Positions 9,542 through 19,008 of a stretch of DNA of 64,000 nt are shown here, piece by piece (the first letter of the stretch is position 1; each line of letters begins with the position of its first letter). This stretch comes from Candidatus Heimdallarchaeota archaeon LC_2 (GTDB lineage Archaea > Asgardarchaeota > Heimdallarchaeia > Heimdallarchaeales > Kariarchaeaceae), in the NCBI GenBank assembly GCA_001940725.1, contig MDVR01000020.1, positions 1-64,000 on the forward strand, written 5' to 3'. Made by a program: the position numbers and the translations under genes. The notes below the pieces were generated by a model. It saw only the letters and a program-made list of their open reading frames with translations. It ran no database searches and was not told where the DNA came from.

Positions 9542-9546
9542 CTCCT
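9542..9546 (-). promoter_or_regulatory. Shine-Dalgarno AGGAG for S17e
   Basis: AGGAG on the minus strand lies ten bases before the ATA codon taken as the start of S17e. It supports initiation there in the absence of any canonical start codon. Confidence 0.5.
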
Positions 9547-9671
9547 AATTTTCGTTTTCCTATACCTTAAAAAAAGAATCGATACGTTGCGCGAGTGTTT
9601 GTTGTACTATGTTTCATTCAAACCAAAAAGTACGTTTTGATTTATCTAAACTAAGATATGGGAAAAATTAA

Positions 9672-10400
9672 TCAAACATCTCCATATATATCTTCATCTG
9701 GATAAACAGCTAACCCTTCAGGAGACATAATAAATGGAACTTCCCGCATCGAATGTTTTACACCTCGCATTTTTCTAACTTGTAGAGATCGCCTTCCAGA
9801 ATGTGCCATTTTGTATTTAATTACAACTACCCCTTGCGCCATAAATTCTTCAATACCAAATCTTGATATTTCTTTATCCTCACGCATTTCACTAATCATT
9901 AACGTTGTACAAGTTAATGCACTCATTACAGCAGACAACTTTAATATTTGTTTCCTTCTTTGCCTTTCACCTTCTAATCCCAAAGCTAAAGCGGTTATTG
10001 AATCGATAACAACTCTTTCGGCCCCAATTGAATCAATTAATCGAATTAATTCATGAAGTAATTCATCAACCTCTAGTTCGATTGTATATTTTTCTGGAGA
10101 TTTTAATCCTGCTCTTTCAGAGAATCCATCAATCATAGCGAGTAAATTTTGGTCCTCCAAAGCCTTGAGATCCCACCCAAATGACAAAGCATCATTTCTT
10201 ACATTATCTAAACTTTCATCAAAGCTTACATAAATACCAGGTTCATCTTCATGCATCACACCATGAACTAGAAAACTAAGACCAAACGTAGATTTTCCTG
10301 ATCCCGCAGGACCAGCAATCAAAATGGTTCTCTCTTTTGGAAATCCTCCATCCAATATCTCATCAAGACCAGTAATACCACTACTAATTTTTTCAATCAT
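9672..10400 (-). CDS. KaiC-like RecA-superfamily ATPase
   Basis: This 242-residue, single-domain protein belongs to the archaeal KaiC-like group (COG0467). It opens with SSGITGLDEILDGGFPKERT, typical of these proteins, then Walker A GPAGSGKST near residues 30-38, catalytic-glutamate region SFDES, and Walker B ERVVIDSITALAL near 127-139. Members bind ATP, form hexamers and act in signalling; the substrate here is unknown. It is followed on the same strand by S17e about 140 bp away. The small gene at 10421 precedes it by only 20 bp, so the two are probably co-transcribed. Confidence 0.88.
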   Translation of the reverse strand: MIEKISSGITGLDEILDGGFPKERTILIAGPAGSGKSTFGLSFLVHGVMHEDEPGIYVSFDESLDNVRNDALSFGWDLKALEDQNLLAMIDGFSERAGLKSPEKYTIELEVDELLHELIRLIDSIGAERVVIDSITALALGLEGERQRRKQILKLSAVMSALTCTTLMISEMREDKEISRFGIEEFMAQGVVVIKYKMAHSGRRSLQVRKMRGVKHSMREVPFIMSPEGLAVYPDEDIYGDV

Positions 10401-10420
10401 TCTATAATTATCCTATTCTT

Positions 10421-10720
10421 CTATTGATAAATAGTTTTTTCCTTTTCGTTTAGTTCAATCAACTTCAAGAGAACTTTTTCTTCCGATATTTGCAAATATT
10501 CTGCGATATCTTGCAACCACCTTTGTTCATTTTTGTCCAAAAATAACCAGAGTTTTACTAAATCTATCTTAGATAATACAAAAATATCAGGATGATATAA
10601 AAAAATACCTAATTCAATTAATTCTGAGCTGGTCAACTTGCTACCTTGTATTAATGATTCAATTAATGCATAAATATCAACATTCAATGGTAATTGAAAG
10701 TCCAAATTATCCACGATCAT
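10421..10720 (-). CDS. small protein of unknown function
   Basis: I start this 99-residue protein at an internal ATG (MIVDNLDFQLP). A start 84 bases earlier would overlap the divergent gene at 10796 and add an unlikely hydrophobic leader. The protein is helical and acidic; QDIAEYLQISEEKVLLKLIEL near the end resembles a helix-turn-helix. It probably shares a transcript with the KaiC-like ATPase and might be its regulator or partner; that is inference. Confidence 0.55.
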   Translation of the reverse strand: MIVDNLDFQLPLNVDIYALIESLIQGSKLTSSELIELGIFLYHPDIFVLSKIDLVKLWLFLDKNEQRWLQDIAEYLQISEEKVLLKLIELNEKEKTIYQ

Positions 10721-10795
10721 ATTAGTGGAATACTGATATATATGAATCACACAGATTATTAGAAGTGAATAGAATACCAATAGTAGGAAAGACGA

Positions 10796-11296
10796 ATGGC
10801 TCAAAAAATTGCGTTAGGTTTTATTTTAGAGAAGATGATTAAGGATCTAACTGCAAATATGAATCAAGAACATAAAAATAAGATTGAGAAAGAAATTAAT
10901 AATAAATTAGTGACTGTTTTCGGAACTGACTGGTCAAGACTCCCTGCGACAGGACCTAGGATGATGGCTTTAATTTTTGTTTTGAATTTAACTTTGTTAC
11001 CATTTGGGATAGTTCCTGCCACTCTACTGGATGTTGCACTTAAAAAGAGTAAAGAGTATAATATAGAAGATCAATTCATTCAAACATTAAAAAATACTAA
11101 ACATGGGGGTGAAATCTCTAAAAAGATGATTAATGATATTTTGAATTATGCAGGTGAAGCAGGTAAAAATGTGATGTTCAAATTAAATAATCTTGGCGAC
11201 GATGCGGGAGATACTTTGAACAAATTACTTGCAAAAAGCAAGGGATTTCTTGGAAAAATTTCAAAGAGATCTGAAAACAAAAAAGATAATATGTAA
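10796..11296 (+). CDS. protein of unknown function with one hydrophobic segment
   Basis: This encodes 166 residues, unrecognised. It has a lysine-rich amphipathic N-terminal region, a hydrophobic helix near residues 54-83 (MMALIFVLNLTLLPFGIVPATLLDVAL), and a long basic helical tail ending KISKRSENKKDNM. It could be a membrane-associated protein with a cytoplasmic basic tail. It converges with the Lrp-type domain gene, with two bases between the stops. Confidence 0.55.
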   Translation: MAQKIALGFILEKMIKDLTANMNQEHKNKIEKEINNKLVTVFGTDWSRLPATGPRMMALIFVLNLTLLPFGIVPATLLDVALKKSKEYNIEDQFIQTLKNTKHGGEISKKMINDILNYAGEAGKNVMFKLNNLGDDAGDTLNKLLAKSKGFLGKISKRSENKKDNM

Positions 11297-11298
11297 AA

Positions 11299-11529
11299 TT
11301 AGACAACAATAACTGTCATTGATTGTCTTACGCCAGAAAGAGTTCGAATTTTATTTGTCACTAAAGGTCTAAGATCTTTAGCATCAGGAACTTCTACCCT
11401 TATAATTAGATCGAAACTTCCCATCACAATATATCCTTCTACTACCTCATCAAGGGCTTTTAACTGAGTTAATAACTCACTTTCCCTTCCTAATACACAA
11501 TTTAACAATATAAAGGCCTGCGCTGCCAT
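11299..11529 (-). CDS. stand-alone Lrp/AsnC ligand-binding (RAM) domain
   Basis: This 76-residue protein consists only of the RAM domain of Lrp/AsnC regulators, with AQAFILLNCVLGRESELLTQL at the start, VVEGYIVMGSFDLIIRVEV in the middle and LSGVRQSMTVIVV at the end. There is no DNA-binding domain. Such free domains form dimers or octamers that bind amino acids and may modulate full-length Lrp proteins. The target is unknown. Confidence 0.85.
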   Translation of the reverse strand: MAAQAFILLNCVLGRESELLTQLKALDEVVEGYIVMGSFDLIIRVEVPDAKDLRPLVTNKIRTLSGVRQSMTVIVV

Positions 11530-11626
11530 ATCTAAATGGAAAGAAAGACCATTCTTTATGAATTATTGCCATACAATACCCAAAATAGTAGAAAAATTAT
11601 GCAGCTTGTGGAACTTTTACTATTGC

Positions 11627-12169
11627 TTAGTTTATCGGAATATTTCTGGCTTCTAACTCTTTCATTAAGTTATCTAAGATATCTTCTAAGAGATTTATAT
11701 TATTAGAATCTTCTAATTTTGCAGGTATTATCGATTTACAGAATACATCTTGATGAATAAGGATATTAATATTACTTTCATCCACTACTTCAAGACTGAA
11801 CGGATAAATTTGGCATGCAAAAGGTTTGAAATCATGTATCTTACATAAATTATTCTCAAGGAATGTACAAGTTCCGTCATAGGGTTTTCGTTTTAGAGTA
11901 TAAACTTTTTCCGAAATCCCACTAATTGTCTTAGATGGAAGAAGAATAGGGGAGAATGAAGAAATAATCTGATCAATTTCATATCCATTATCTTCTATTT
12001 GAGTGATATCAAATTCAGTGACTGGTATTTTAAGATTGGAACAACATTCAATCCTAGAATCACATGAGAAATTTATTAGATTAGAATCTTTTATTGATAT
12101 TTGCTTTGTTTTTAGATTTAACCTGCCAATTCTTATCCCTGAAGCAATTACCGGTAGTTCAACATACAT
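11627..12169 (-). CDS. YkgJ-type cysteine-cluster protein
   Basis: This encodes 180 residues from an internal ATG (MYVELPVIAS); an upstream start would add 20 unlikely residues. Cysteines are arranged as in the putative zinc- or iron-chelating YkgJ family: CDSRIECCSN near residues 35-42, then CTFLENNLCKIHDFKPFACQIYPF near 100-123. The PFACQIYPF block is diagnostic. Function is unknown; metal binding is the usual proposal. Confidence 0.75.
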   Translation of the reverse strand: MYVELPVIASGIRIGRLNLKTKQISIKDSNLINFSCDSRIECCSNLKIPVTEFDITQIEDNGYEIDQIISSFSPILLPSKTISGISEKVYTLKRKPYDGTCTFLENNLCKIHDFKPFACQIYPFSLEVVDESNINILIHQDVFCKSIIPAKLEDSNNINLLEDILDNLMKELEARNIPIN

Positions 12170-12388
12170 TAGATTCAATATAAAATTTAAACAACTGTTC
12201 ATATATTTGTTGATAAATAAATGCACCAAATTTTATTTTTGGATTAAGTTGTCATACTTTAAAATTAACATTACTAATAAAAATTAAATTAATTTACACG
12301 TAAAGTGTGAAATGAGTATTAAGATTTAATCTTGAAGTAAGTCTTTTTTAATAGGAAAGAAGTAATTAGTATTGTATTTTTCCATTAC

Positions 12389-14647
12389 TTGACTCAACTT
12401 AGACATGGAGGTTATATTATTACAGAAACGAATGATTCAACGAAAAAAAATGATAATAGACCTTATGTTAAATTAAAAGTTGCTGAAGCAAAAAATCGTG
12501 ATGTAATTAGAGGAAAAATAAGATTAGATAATCATTCAATGAGAAAGATTGGTGTTTCTACAGGTGAAATTGTTGAAATCAATGGAACGAAAACTACAGC
12601 TGCAGTAGCATGGCCAGCGTATCCCGAAGATTTGAAAAAATCCATTATAAGGATGGATAGTGTTATTAGACAAAATGCAGGTGTATCCTTATCAGAAAAT
12701 GTTGAAATTAAGAAAGCTAACCCTTCTATAGCAAAAAAATTGGTATTCGCATCAGTTCAAAACAATATTTCCTTTGAATTTGGTTTCGAATCATTCGTAA
12801 AAAGGAAATTACTTGGTTATCCGGTAACTATGAAAGATACGGTGATGATTCCTGTACTTGGAAGAGCAAATCCATTTGTCGTTGTTGAACTAGAACCAGA
12901 GGGTATTACAATTATCACTGATGATACACAATTAGAAATTACTGATAAATTGACATCCGAAAACAAAATAGATCAACTTCAAATATCTTATGAAGATATT
13001 GGGGGTTTAAGTGAGGCAATTGTTAAATTGAGAGAAATGGTCGAACTCCCACTATCTCACCCAATATTATTTGAGAAGTTAGGCATTGATCCGCCAAAAG
13101 GAGTATTGCTTCATGGGCCACCAGGAACTGGAAAAACATTAATTGCCAAGGCAGTTGTTCAAGAGACTAAGGCACATTTTATAGCAATAAATGGACCAGA
13201 AATTATGTCTAAATATTATGGTGAAAGTGAACAGAGGTTAAGATCAATATTTAGAGAAGCAGAGGAAAAAGCACCAACTATAATTTTCATAGATGAGATA
13301 GATGCAATAGCTCCAAAACGTGAAGAAACTCTTGGCGAAGTAGAGAGAAGAGTTGTTGCACAATTACTCGCCTCAATGGATGGAATGAATTCTAGGGGCC
13401 AAGTTGTTGTAATTGCTGCCACTAATAGAGAAAGTTCAGTTGATGGAGCATTAAGGCGCCCTGGAAGATTTGATCGAGAACTTGAAATAGGTGTCCCAAA
13501 TATAGAGGGAAGATTAGAGATATTGCAAATCCATACTCGTGGGATGCCATTGGCTGAAGATGTAAACCTTCAACACTTTGCTGAAATTACTCATGGATTA
13601 GTTGGTGCAGATATTAAAGCGTTGACGCGAGAATCAGCAATGTTGACATTGCGAAGATTTTTACCTGAAATTGATCTTGAAGCCGATATTATACCTGTTG
13701 AAATACTTGATAAAATGGAAGTTACTAAAAAAGATTTTGAGGAGGCACAAAAAGATATAGCACCATCTTCATTGCGAGAAATCTACGTTGAGATTCCTAA
13801 GGTAACCTACGAAGAAATCGGCGGTTTAGATGATATTATTTTAGAATTAAAAGAAAGTGTTGAATGGCCAATAAAAAATCCTCAAGTTTTTACTAAATTA
13901 GGAATAACCCCCCCTGCAGGAATTTTGCTCTATGGACCACCGGGGACTGGGAAAACACTGCTTGCTAAAGCTGTAGCCAACGAATCAGAGGCAAATTTCA
14001 TTTCAATAAAGGGACCCGAAATACTTTCAAAATGGGTTGGTGAATCGGAAAAAGCGATACGAGAAACTTTTAGGAAAGCAAGATTAGCAGCCCCTACAGT
14101 TATATTTTTTGATGAAATCGATTCAATTGCTCCCCGACGAGGAAGTAATTCGGATTCTTCTGTTACTGGAAGGGTGGTATCGCAATTATTAACTGAAATT
14201 GAAGGTCTTGAAAAATTAGAAAATGTAATAGTTTTAGCAGGCACCAATCGTCCAGATATATTGGATCCAGCTTTATTAAGACCTGGTAGGTTTGATAGAT
14301 TGTTATATGTTACCCCTCCTAATTTAGATGGGAGAAAAAAAATATTAAAAATTTACACCGATAAAATGCCCTTAGAAAAAAATCTCGATCTAAATGAATT
14401 TGTTAAACAATTAGATGGATTTGTAGGCGCTGACATTGAAGCTTTATGTAGGGAGGCTGGATTAAATGCTTTAAGAGAGAATTTTGAGATTGAAGAAATC
14501 GGTCTTAAACATTTCATGAAAGCGAAGGAAAAAGTTTATCCAACAATGTCTCCTGAGGCTTACGAATATTATGACAAAATGAAACTATTATTAAAAGCCC
14601 AACATACAAAAAATTTAGAAAATGAGAAAAAGGAAGATTTCTTATAA
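12389..14647 (+). CDS. cdc48: CDC48/VCP-type AAA+ ATPase
   Basis: This is a double-AAA unfoldase of normal domain order: an N domain with the double-psi barrel ([22 protein letters not shown]), then D1 with Walker A GPPGTGKT at 243-250 and Walker [13 protein letters not shown], then D2 with Walker A at 516-523 and Walker [13 protein letters not shown]. Arginine fingers [10 protein letters not shown] and [10 protein letters not shown] are present. It extracts and unfolds proteins in the cytoplasm, probably feeding the proteasome. No ATG starts the frame. TTG at 12389 has no Shine-Dalgarno, while GGAGGT at 12407-12412 points to ATT at 12419, which would remove ten residues. Confidence 0.95.
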   Translation: MTQLRHGGYIITETNDSTKKNDNRPYVKLKVAEAKNRDVIRGKIRLDNHSMRKIGVSTGEIVEINGTKTTAAVAWPAYPEDLKKSIIRMDSVIRQNAGVSLSENVEIKKANPSIAKKLVFASVQNNISFEFGFESFVKRKLLGYPVTMKDTVMIPVLGRANPFVVVELEPEGITIITDDTQLEITDKLTSENKIDQLQISYEDIGGLSEAIVKLREMVELPLSHPILFEKLGIDPPKGVLLHGPPGTGKTLIAKAVVQETKAHFIAINGPEIMSKYYGESEQRLRSIFREAEEKAPTIIFIDEIDAIAPKREETLGEVERRVVAQLLASMDGMNSRGQVVVIAATNRESSVDGALRRPGRFDRELEIGVPNIEGRLEILQIHTRGMPLAEDVNLQHFAEITHGLVGADIKALTRESAMLTLRRFLPEIDLEADIIPVEILDKMEVTKKDFEEAQKDIAPSSLREIYVEIPKVTYEEIGGLDDIILELKESVEWPIKNPQVFTKLGITPPAGILLYGPPGTGKTLLAKAVANESEANFISIKGPEILSKWVGESEKAIRETFRKARLAAPTVIFFDEIDSIAPRRGSNSDSSVTGRVVSQLLTEIEGLEKLENVIVLAGTNRPDILDPALLRPGRFDRLLYVTPPNLDGRKKILKIYTDKMPLEKNLDLNEFVKQLDGFVGADIEALCREAGLNALRENFEIEEIGLKHFMKAKEKVYPTMSPEAYEYYDKMKLLLKAQHTKNLENEKKEDFL
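12407..12412 (+). promoter_or_regulatory. Shine-Dalgarno GGAGGT inside the CDC48 frame
   Basis: A perfect GGAGGT lies 18 bases after the TTG start and six bases before an in-frame ATT. It suggests the true start is downstream of the first possible one, at a non-canonical codon, or that it is chance. Confidence 0.4.
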
Positions 14648-15196
14648 TTGTTCTTCGACAGATATCTTAAGCTTTGACTTATCAGCTGGTAAAATCAAAG
14701 AATTTCCCGAAGGGTCATCGACGATAATTCTAAAAGGTATTTCGTATCGCATTAACTGTTTCAGCTTCTTAATTCTTTTTTCAACAGATCGTATTGTGTT
14801 TTTATTATCAAAATCTCGTAACATTACTTTTAATTTTTCGTGAATATCCTCAAGCAGTCCCTCAATATTTCTTATCCAAGATGATCCTGTACCAATTGGC
14901 TCAATTTCAGTTTCGATTTCGGGAATTTTTACAGTTGCTTCTTGCGATCGTACTATTTTTGTTGAATCATCTGAAATATCAGTCACCGAATACTCATGAA
15001 TTGTATGTCCTTTAGAACGTGAATTATAAAAATCTGTAGCTTTATATCCACATTTATTACAATTCATATTGACTAGAATAAAATCATCATAATATGGTAT
15101 ATCCAAAATATGAGTTAACGCTGTTGCATTATCATCTAAACATGCAGGACAGGTAATTTGTTGGGTTTTATAATCGTGTTTCTCGTTTTCTGACAT
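14642..15196 (-). CDS. zpr1: ZPR1-type zinc-finger protein
   Basis: This 184-residue protein has the ZPR1 zinc finger CPAC...[11 protein letters not shown] (residues 16-57), the block [14 protein letters not shown], and the following beta domain [20 protein letters not shown] with a [15 protein letters not shown] helix. One ZPR1 unit is usual in archaea; eukaryotes have two. In eukaryotes ZPR1 is a folding chaperone for eEF1A, and the same has been proposed for archaeal versions. It overlaps the CDC48 stop by 6 bp, convergently. Confidence 0.9.
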   Translation of the reverse strand: MSENEKHDYKTQQITCPACLDDNATALTHILDIPYYDDFILVNMNCNKCGYKATDFYNSRSKGHTIHEYSVTDISDDSTKIVRSQEATVKIPEIETEIEPIGTGSSWIRNIEGLLEDIHEKLKVMLRDFDNKNTIRSVEKRIKKLKQLMRYEIPFRIIVDDPSGNSLILPADKSKLKISVEEQL

Positions 15197-15350
15197 TAAC
15201 TAATCATCATAATTTTAAAAATATATTTAGTTCTTTTTTGAACTACAATTTATATGACCTTTTTTATATATATAAATGAAAAAATAACCGTTAATAATAG
15301 AGACACTAAAATAATTAAGCTCGACAAATAATATTCCCGAGTTTGATTTT

Positions 15351-16874
15351 ATGAAAGTAAAAATTTTAGACAATATTGATACTAGAGCTGAAATTGTATA
15401 TATTTCACCTGAGGATAATGATCCAAGAGATGCCCAAACAGAATTAGCACAATTAATATTGGATCAGAAAAAAAAACTCGTTCATGTAGTTATCTCTGAT
15501 ATGGTTATAAAAGGAGAAATTGGTATTCCCAAAAATCTAGGCGATAGATTGAATATACAAACAGGGAACGCTATTGCAATTAAACCAAGACACCGCCCTG
15601 TTAGTTATCCATTAATTATGAAAAAATATGACCATAAGAAATGGTCTGGAGAAGACTTAAGAATTATTATTGACGATATGTATCAAGGAAATGTATCTGA
15701 CTTAGAATATGCTGCTTTTACTTTGGCAATGCAATATGAATCATTGGATATGGACGAGACAGAACAGTTAACCCGAGCATTCACATTACATGGTGAGACA
15801 ATTGAATTTAATGAACCAGTATATGATAAACATAGTATTGGAGGTATTCCAGGAAATAAAGTATCATTACTCATCGTCCCAATAATTGCAGCATCAGGGC
15901 TCCTTATTCCAAAAACGTCATCGAGAGCTATCACTTCACCTTCAGGTACAGCTGACACAATGGAAGTTTTATGTGATATTAATTTTAGCGCTCAAGAAAT
16001 ATTAGAAATTGCACCAAAAACAAGAGGTATGTTGGTTTGGGGGGGTCAATTAAACTTAGCCCCGGTAGATTCGGAAATTATTAAGAGAGTAGAGCGTCCT
16101 TTATCTTTAGATCCAGAGAGTGTAATTATTGCATCTATCCTTTCAAAAAAATTATCGACTGGAGTGAAACACATGGTACTCGATATGCCCACAGGCGCAG
16201 AAACCAAAATGATAACACGAAATGATTCGAAACAACTTTCACATTTATTTGTAGAAATTGGACGAAAAGTTGGTATTGAAGTTGAATGTGCATTAACATA
16301 TGCGGATCAACCGGTAGGTCATGCAATTGGTCCTGCTTTAGAAGCTAGAGAAGCCATTGCCACATTAATGGGTAAAGGACCTCGATCTGTTTTGGAAAAA
16401 TCTATTGAATTGTCCGGTATACTATTTGAAATGGCTGGTTTAGCTCAAAGAGGAAAAGGATCTGTTATTGCAGAAGAAATTGTTAAATCTGGTAAAGCCA
16501 TCAAGAAATTCTGGGAGATTGTTGAAGCTCAAGGTGGTAATCCGAATACAACATTAGAAGATATTCAAGTAGGACAATACACTGCTCCAATTCATGCGAA
16601 AGAAGACGGCTATATTACTCAAATATCTAATAGTCAAATTAAAGTAATTGCAACTGCATTAGGTTGCCCATCTGATAAAAAATCAGGAATGATTATCAAA
16701 AGAAAAGCAGGAGAATTTGTAAAGAAAGGTGATACAATAATAGAGTTGTTTAGCTCCAGAGAAAATGCTTTGGATATTGCATTGCAAGCTGCAAGCGTTA
16801 AACCACCTTTCAGGCAAGAAGGTATGGTTCTAGAAAGAATTGGCTCAGGTTCAATTGAACTGAATAGGACTTAA
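15351..16874 (+). CDS. deoA: AMP phosphorylase
   Basis: This 507-residue archaeal member of the thymidine phosphorylase fold converts AMP and phosphate into adenine and ribose-1,5-bisphosphate. The 80-residue N-terminal extension special to AMP phosphorylase is present, followed by KHSIGGIPGNKVSLLIVPIIAASG (from residue 161) and SPSGTADTMEVL, the phosphate- and nucleoside-binding blocks. The next gene is the matching ribose-1,5-bisphosphate isomerase and RuBisCO is 5 kb away, so the complete AMP pathway is encoded locally. A TATA-like stretch (TTTTTTATATATATAAA, near 15258) precedes it. Confidence 0.95.
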   Translation: MKVKILDNIDTRAEIVYISPEDNDPRDAQTELAQLILDQKKKLVHVVISDMVIKGEIGIPKNLGDRLNIQTGNAIAIKPRHRPVSYPLIMKKYDHKKWSGEDLRIIIDDMYQGNVSDLEYAAFTLAMQYESLDMDETEQLTRAFTLHGETIEFNEPVYDKHSIGGIPGNKVSLLIVPIIAASGLLIPKTSSRAITSPSGTADTMEVLCDINFSAQEILEIAPKTRGMLVWGGQLNLAPVDSEIIKRVERPLSLDPESVIIASILSKKLSTGVKHMVLDMPTGAETKMITRNDSKQLSHLFVEIGRKVGIEVECALTYADQPVGHAIGPALEAREAIATLMGKGPRSVLEKSIELSGILFEMAGLAQRGKGSVIAEEIVKSGKAIKKFWEIVEAQGGNPNTTLEDIQVGQYTAPIHAKEDGYITQISNSQIKVIATALGCPSDKKSGMIIKRKAGEFVKKGDTIIELFSSRENALDIALQAASVKPPFRQEGMVLERIGSGSIELNRT

Positions 16875-16964
16875 TATCTAAATACATAATAAACTATAAT
16901 TTCCTATTCTAAACAATAAATCAAAGTCGATAATTATTAATTGTTTCAGAAAACTAAACCATGA

Positions 16965-17897
16965 ATGGATCTTTTATTAAAAGTTGCAGCAGATATTAAA
17001 TCATTAAAAATTCAAGGCGCAACAAATGTTGCAATAGATGGAGTGACTGCTTTTTCAAATTTTGTTAAACGACTTGATACTTCAATTGGAATTGAACTTT
17101 TTGAGACCAAGATTAATGAAGCCCATGATATTTTACTAAATACAAGACCAACTGAACCTGCGATGCGTAATGGTTTGAAAAAAGTGATTTATGATATGAA
17201 TTCTGTTAAATCAGAAGGTGTAGAAGAAATGGAAATCAAAGCCATCCAATCTTCCAATGATTATGTTAAATTACTAAAAAGTACTAAAGAAAAAATTATT
17301 CAAGCAGGGTCCCAAAGAATTCAAGATGGATACACAGTTATGACTCATTGCCATTCATCAACAACCTCTGAAATATTCATTCGAGCTTTTGAATCAGGAA
17401 AAAATATTAAAGCAATATGTACAGAAACTAGACCTCGTTATCAAGGAAGACGAACTGCTAGAGAATTAGTTGAAGCAGGCATCCCCACTACTATGGTTGT
17501 AGATTCTTCGATGAGGTGGATATTAAAAAAAGCGTCAATTGATATGATTGTTATTGGGATGGATGCAGTTACATCACAAGGTACTATATTAAATAAAATT
17601 GGTTCAAGATTACTATCTTTAGCTGCAAAAGAAAGTGACATCCCATTTTATGTTGCTGGATCGTTATTAAAATTTGATTCGGATACAATATTCGGAATGC
17701 GTACAATTATTGAAATGAGAGATGATACTGAAATTACATCTGATTGGATAGATGCACCATCAGGATTAAAGTTATTTAATCCTGCATTTGAAAGCGTATC
17801 GAGAGATCTAATTGATGCATTAATTACAGAAGAAGGAGTTTTTCCACCTTCGATCGTGCATGAAATAGTAAGAACGACCTACCCTTGGATGCTTTGA
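16965..17897 (+). CDS. ribose-1,5-bisphosphate isomerase (eIF2B-like family)
   Basis: The 310 residues match the archaeal isomerase that makes ribulose-1,5-bisphosphate from ribose-1,5-bisphosphate. The family blocks are visible: VMTHCHSSTTSEIFIRA, ICTETRPRYQGRRTARELVEAGIPTTMVVDSS with the active-site cysteine, and VIGMDAVTSQGTILNKIGS with the aspartate. These separate it from general eIF2B subunits and methylthioribose-phosphate isomerase. It follows AMP phosphorylase with about 90 bp between and supplies the RuBisCO substrate. Confidence 0.93.
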   Translation: MDLLLKVAADIKSLKIQGATNVAIDGVTAFSNFVKRLDTSIGIELFETKINEAHDILLNTRPTEPAMRNGLKKVIYDMNSVKSEGVEEMEIKAIQSSNDYVKLLKSTKEKIIQAGSQRIQDGYTVMTHCHSSTTSEIFIRAFESGKNIKAICTETRPRYQGRRTARELVEAGIPTTMVVDSSMRWILKKASIDMIVIGMDAVTSQGTILNKIGSRLLSLAAKESDIPFYVAGSLLKFDSDTIFGMRTIIEMRDDTEITSDWIDAPSGLKLFNPAFESVSRDLIDALITEEGVFPPSIVHEIVRTTYPWML

Positions 17898-17997
17898 AAA
17901 TCCTACTAGCTAAACGATTAGTTTGATTCAATATTAAATTAAATCCATAATTTAATTCCATAACCGATTATTTTTTTACAACCACACAAAACGATAT

Positions 17998-19008
17998 ATG
18001 AAAGAGAAGTCAGTTATCATGTCTACCAAAAAAAAATTAAAGAAGCTCACAATTCAACAAGAAATTCATGATCGAAATCCAGGTATGCCATTGGAGCTCG
18101 ATTGGGTCAACGAAGTTAGAGTAAATATGAGTGCGGTTGAAAGAAGAGCTCAAACAATAGGAAAAAGAAGATCTATAAAAAAACAGTGGCAAGCTGCGTG
18201 GTTATTGAAGGCAGTTTCTTGCATTGATTTAACAACCCTTGCAGGAGATGATACGCCAGGTAGAGTTAAAAGACTATGTGCAAAGGCAAGACAACCGGTT
18301 AGAAAGGATATTTTAAATTCTTATGAAATCGAGAATTTAAAAGTTGGAGCCGTTTGCGTATATCATAATAGGGTTGAAGAAGCTGTAAAATCCTTAAATG
18401 GTAGTAATATCCCTGTCGCTGCAGTTTCAACAGGGTTTCCAGCAGGTCAAATCTCTTTAGAAGAAAAAATTAGGCAAATTCAACAATCTGTTTCTGCTGG
18501 TGCTGTTGAAATTGATATTGTAATCTCTCGAGATCATGTTTTAACAGGTGATTGGGAATCACTCTACTCTGAGGTTTCAGCCTTTCGTGAAGTTTGTGGA
18601 GCTGCTCATATGAAAACAATTCTTGCGACTGGAGAATTAGCTACATTGAGACAAGTTGCGAAATCTAGCTTAGTTTGCATGATGGCTGGTGCTGATTTTA
18701 TAAAAACTAGTACTGGTAAAGAAACCATAAATGCCACTTTAGAAGTGAGTTTAACTATGATACGCCAAATTAGGGAATATTATGACAGAACAGGTTATAA
18801 AATAGGTTTCAAGCCTGCGGGCGGTATCAGTAAGGCAAAACAAGCTCTAGCATGGCTTGCATTAATGAAAGAAGAATTAGGTAATGACTGGCTAAATTCA
18901 AATTTATTTAGGTTTGGAGCTAGTAGTTTACTAATGGATATTGAACGGCAGTTGGAACACAATCTAAGTAATCAATATTCTGCCTCGTATAGACACCCAA
19001 TGGCATAA
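17998..19008 (+). CDS. deoC: deoxyribose-phosphate aldolase, long eukaryote-like type
   Basis: This encodes 336 residues, clearly longer than the about 220 of the common bacterial enzyme and like the animal-type DERA. It cleaves deoxyribose-5-phosphate to glyceraldehyde-3-phosphate and acetaldehyde. The first 75 residues form the extra N-terminal helical region. The barrel has VCVYHNRVEEAV, VSTGFPAGQISLEEKI, AVEIDIVISRDHVLTGDW, MKTILATGEL, and ADFIKTSTGKE with the Schiff-base lysine, then FKPAGGISKAKQAL. The ALDH16 gene starts at the very next base, so the pair is one operon and the acetaldehyde can be oxidised directly. Confidence 0.93.
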   Translation: MKEKSVIMSTKKKLKKLTIQQEIHDRNPGMPLELDWVNEVRVNMSAVERRAQTIGKRRSIKKQWQAAWLLKAVSCIDLTTLAGDDTPGRVKRLCAKARQPVRKDILNSYEIENLKVGAVCVYHNRVEEAVKSLNGSNIPVAAVSTGFPAGQISLEEKIRQIQQSVSAGAVEIDIVISRDHVLTGDWESLYSEVSAFREVCGAAHMKTILATGELATLRQVAKSSLVCMMAGADFIKTSTGKETINATLEVSLTMIRQIREYYDRTGYKIGFKPAGGISKAKQALAWLALMKEELGNDWLNSNLFRFGASSLLMDIERQLEHNLSNQYSASYRHPMA

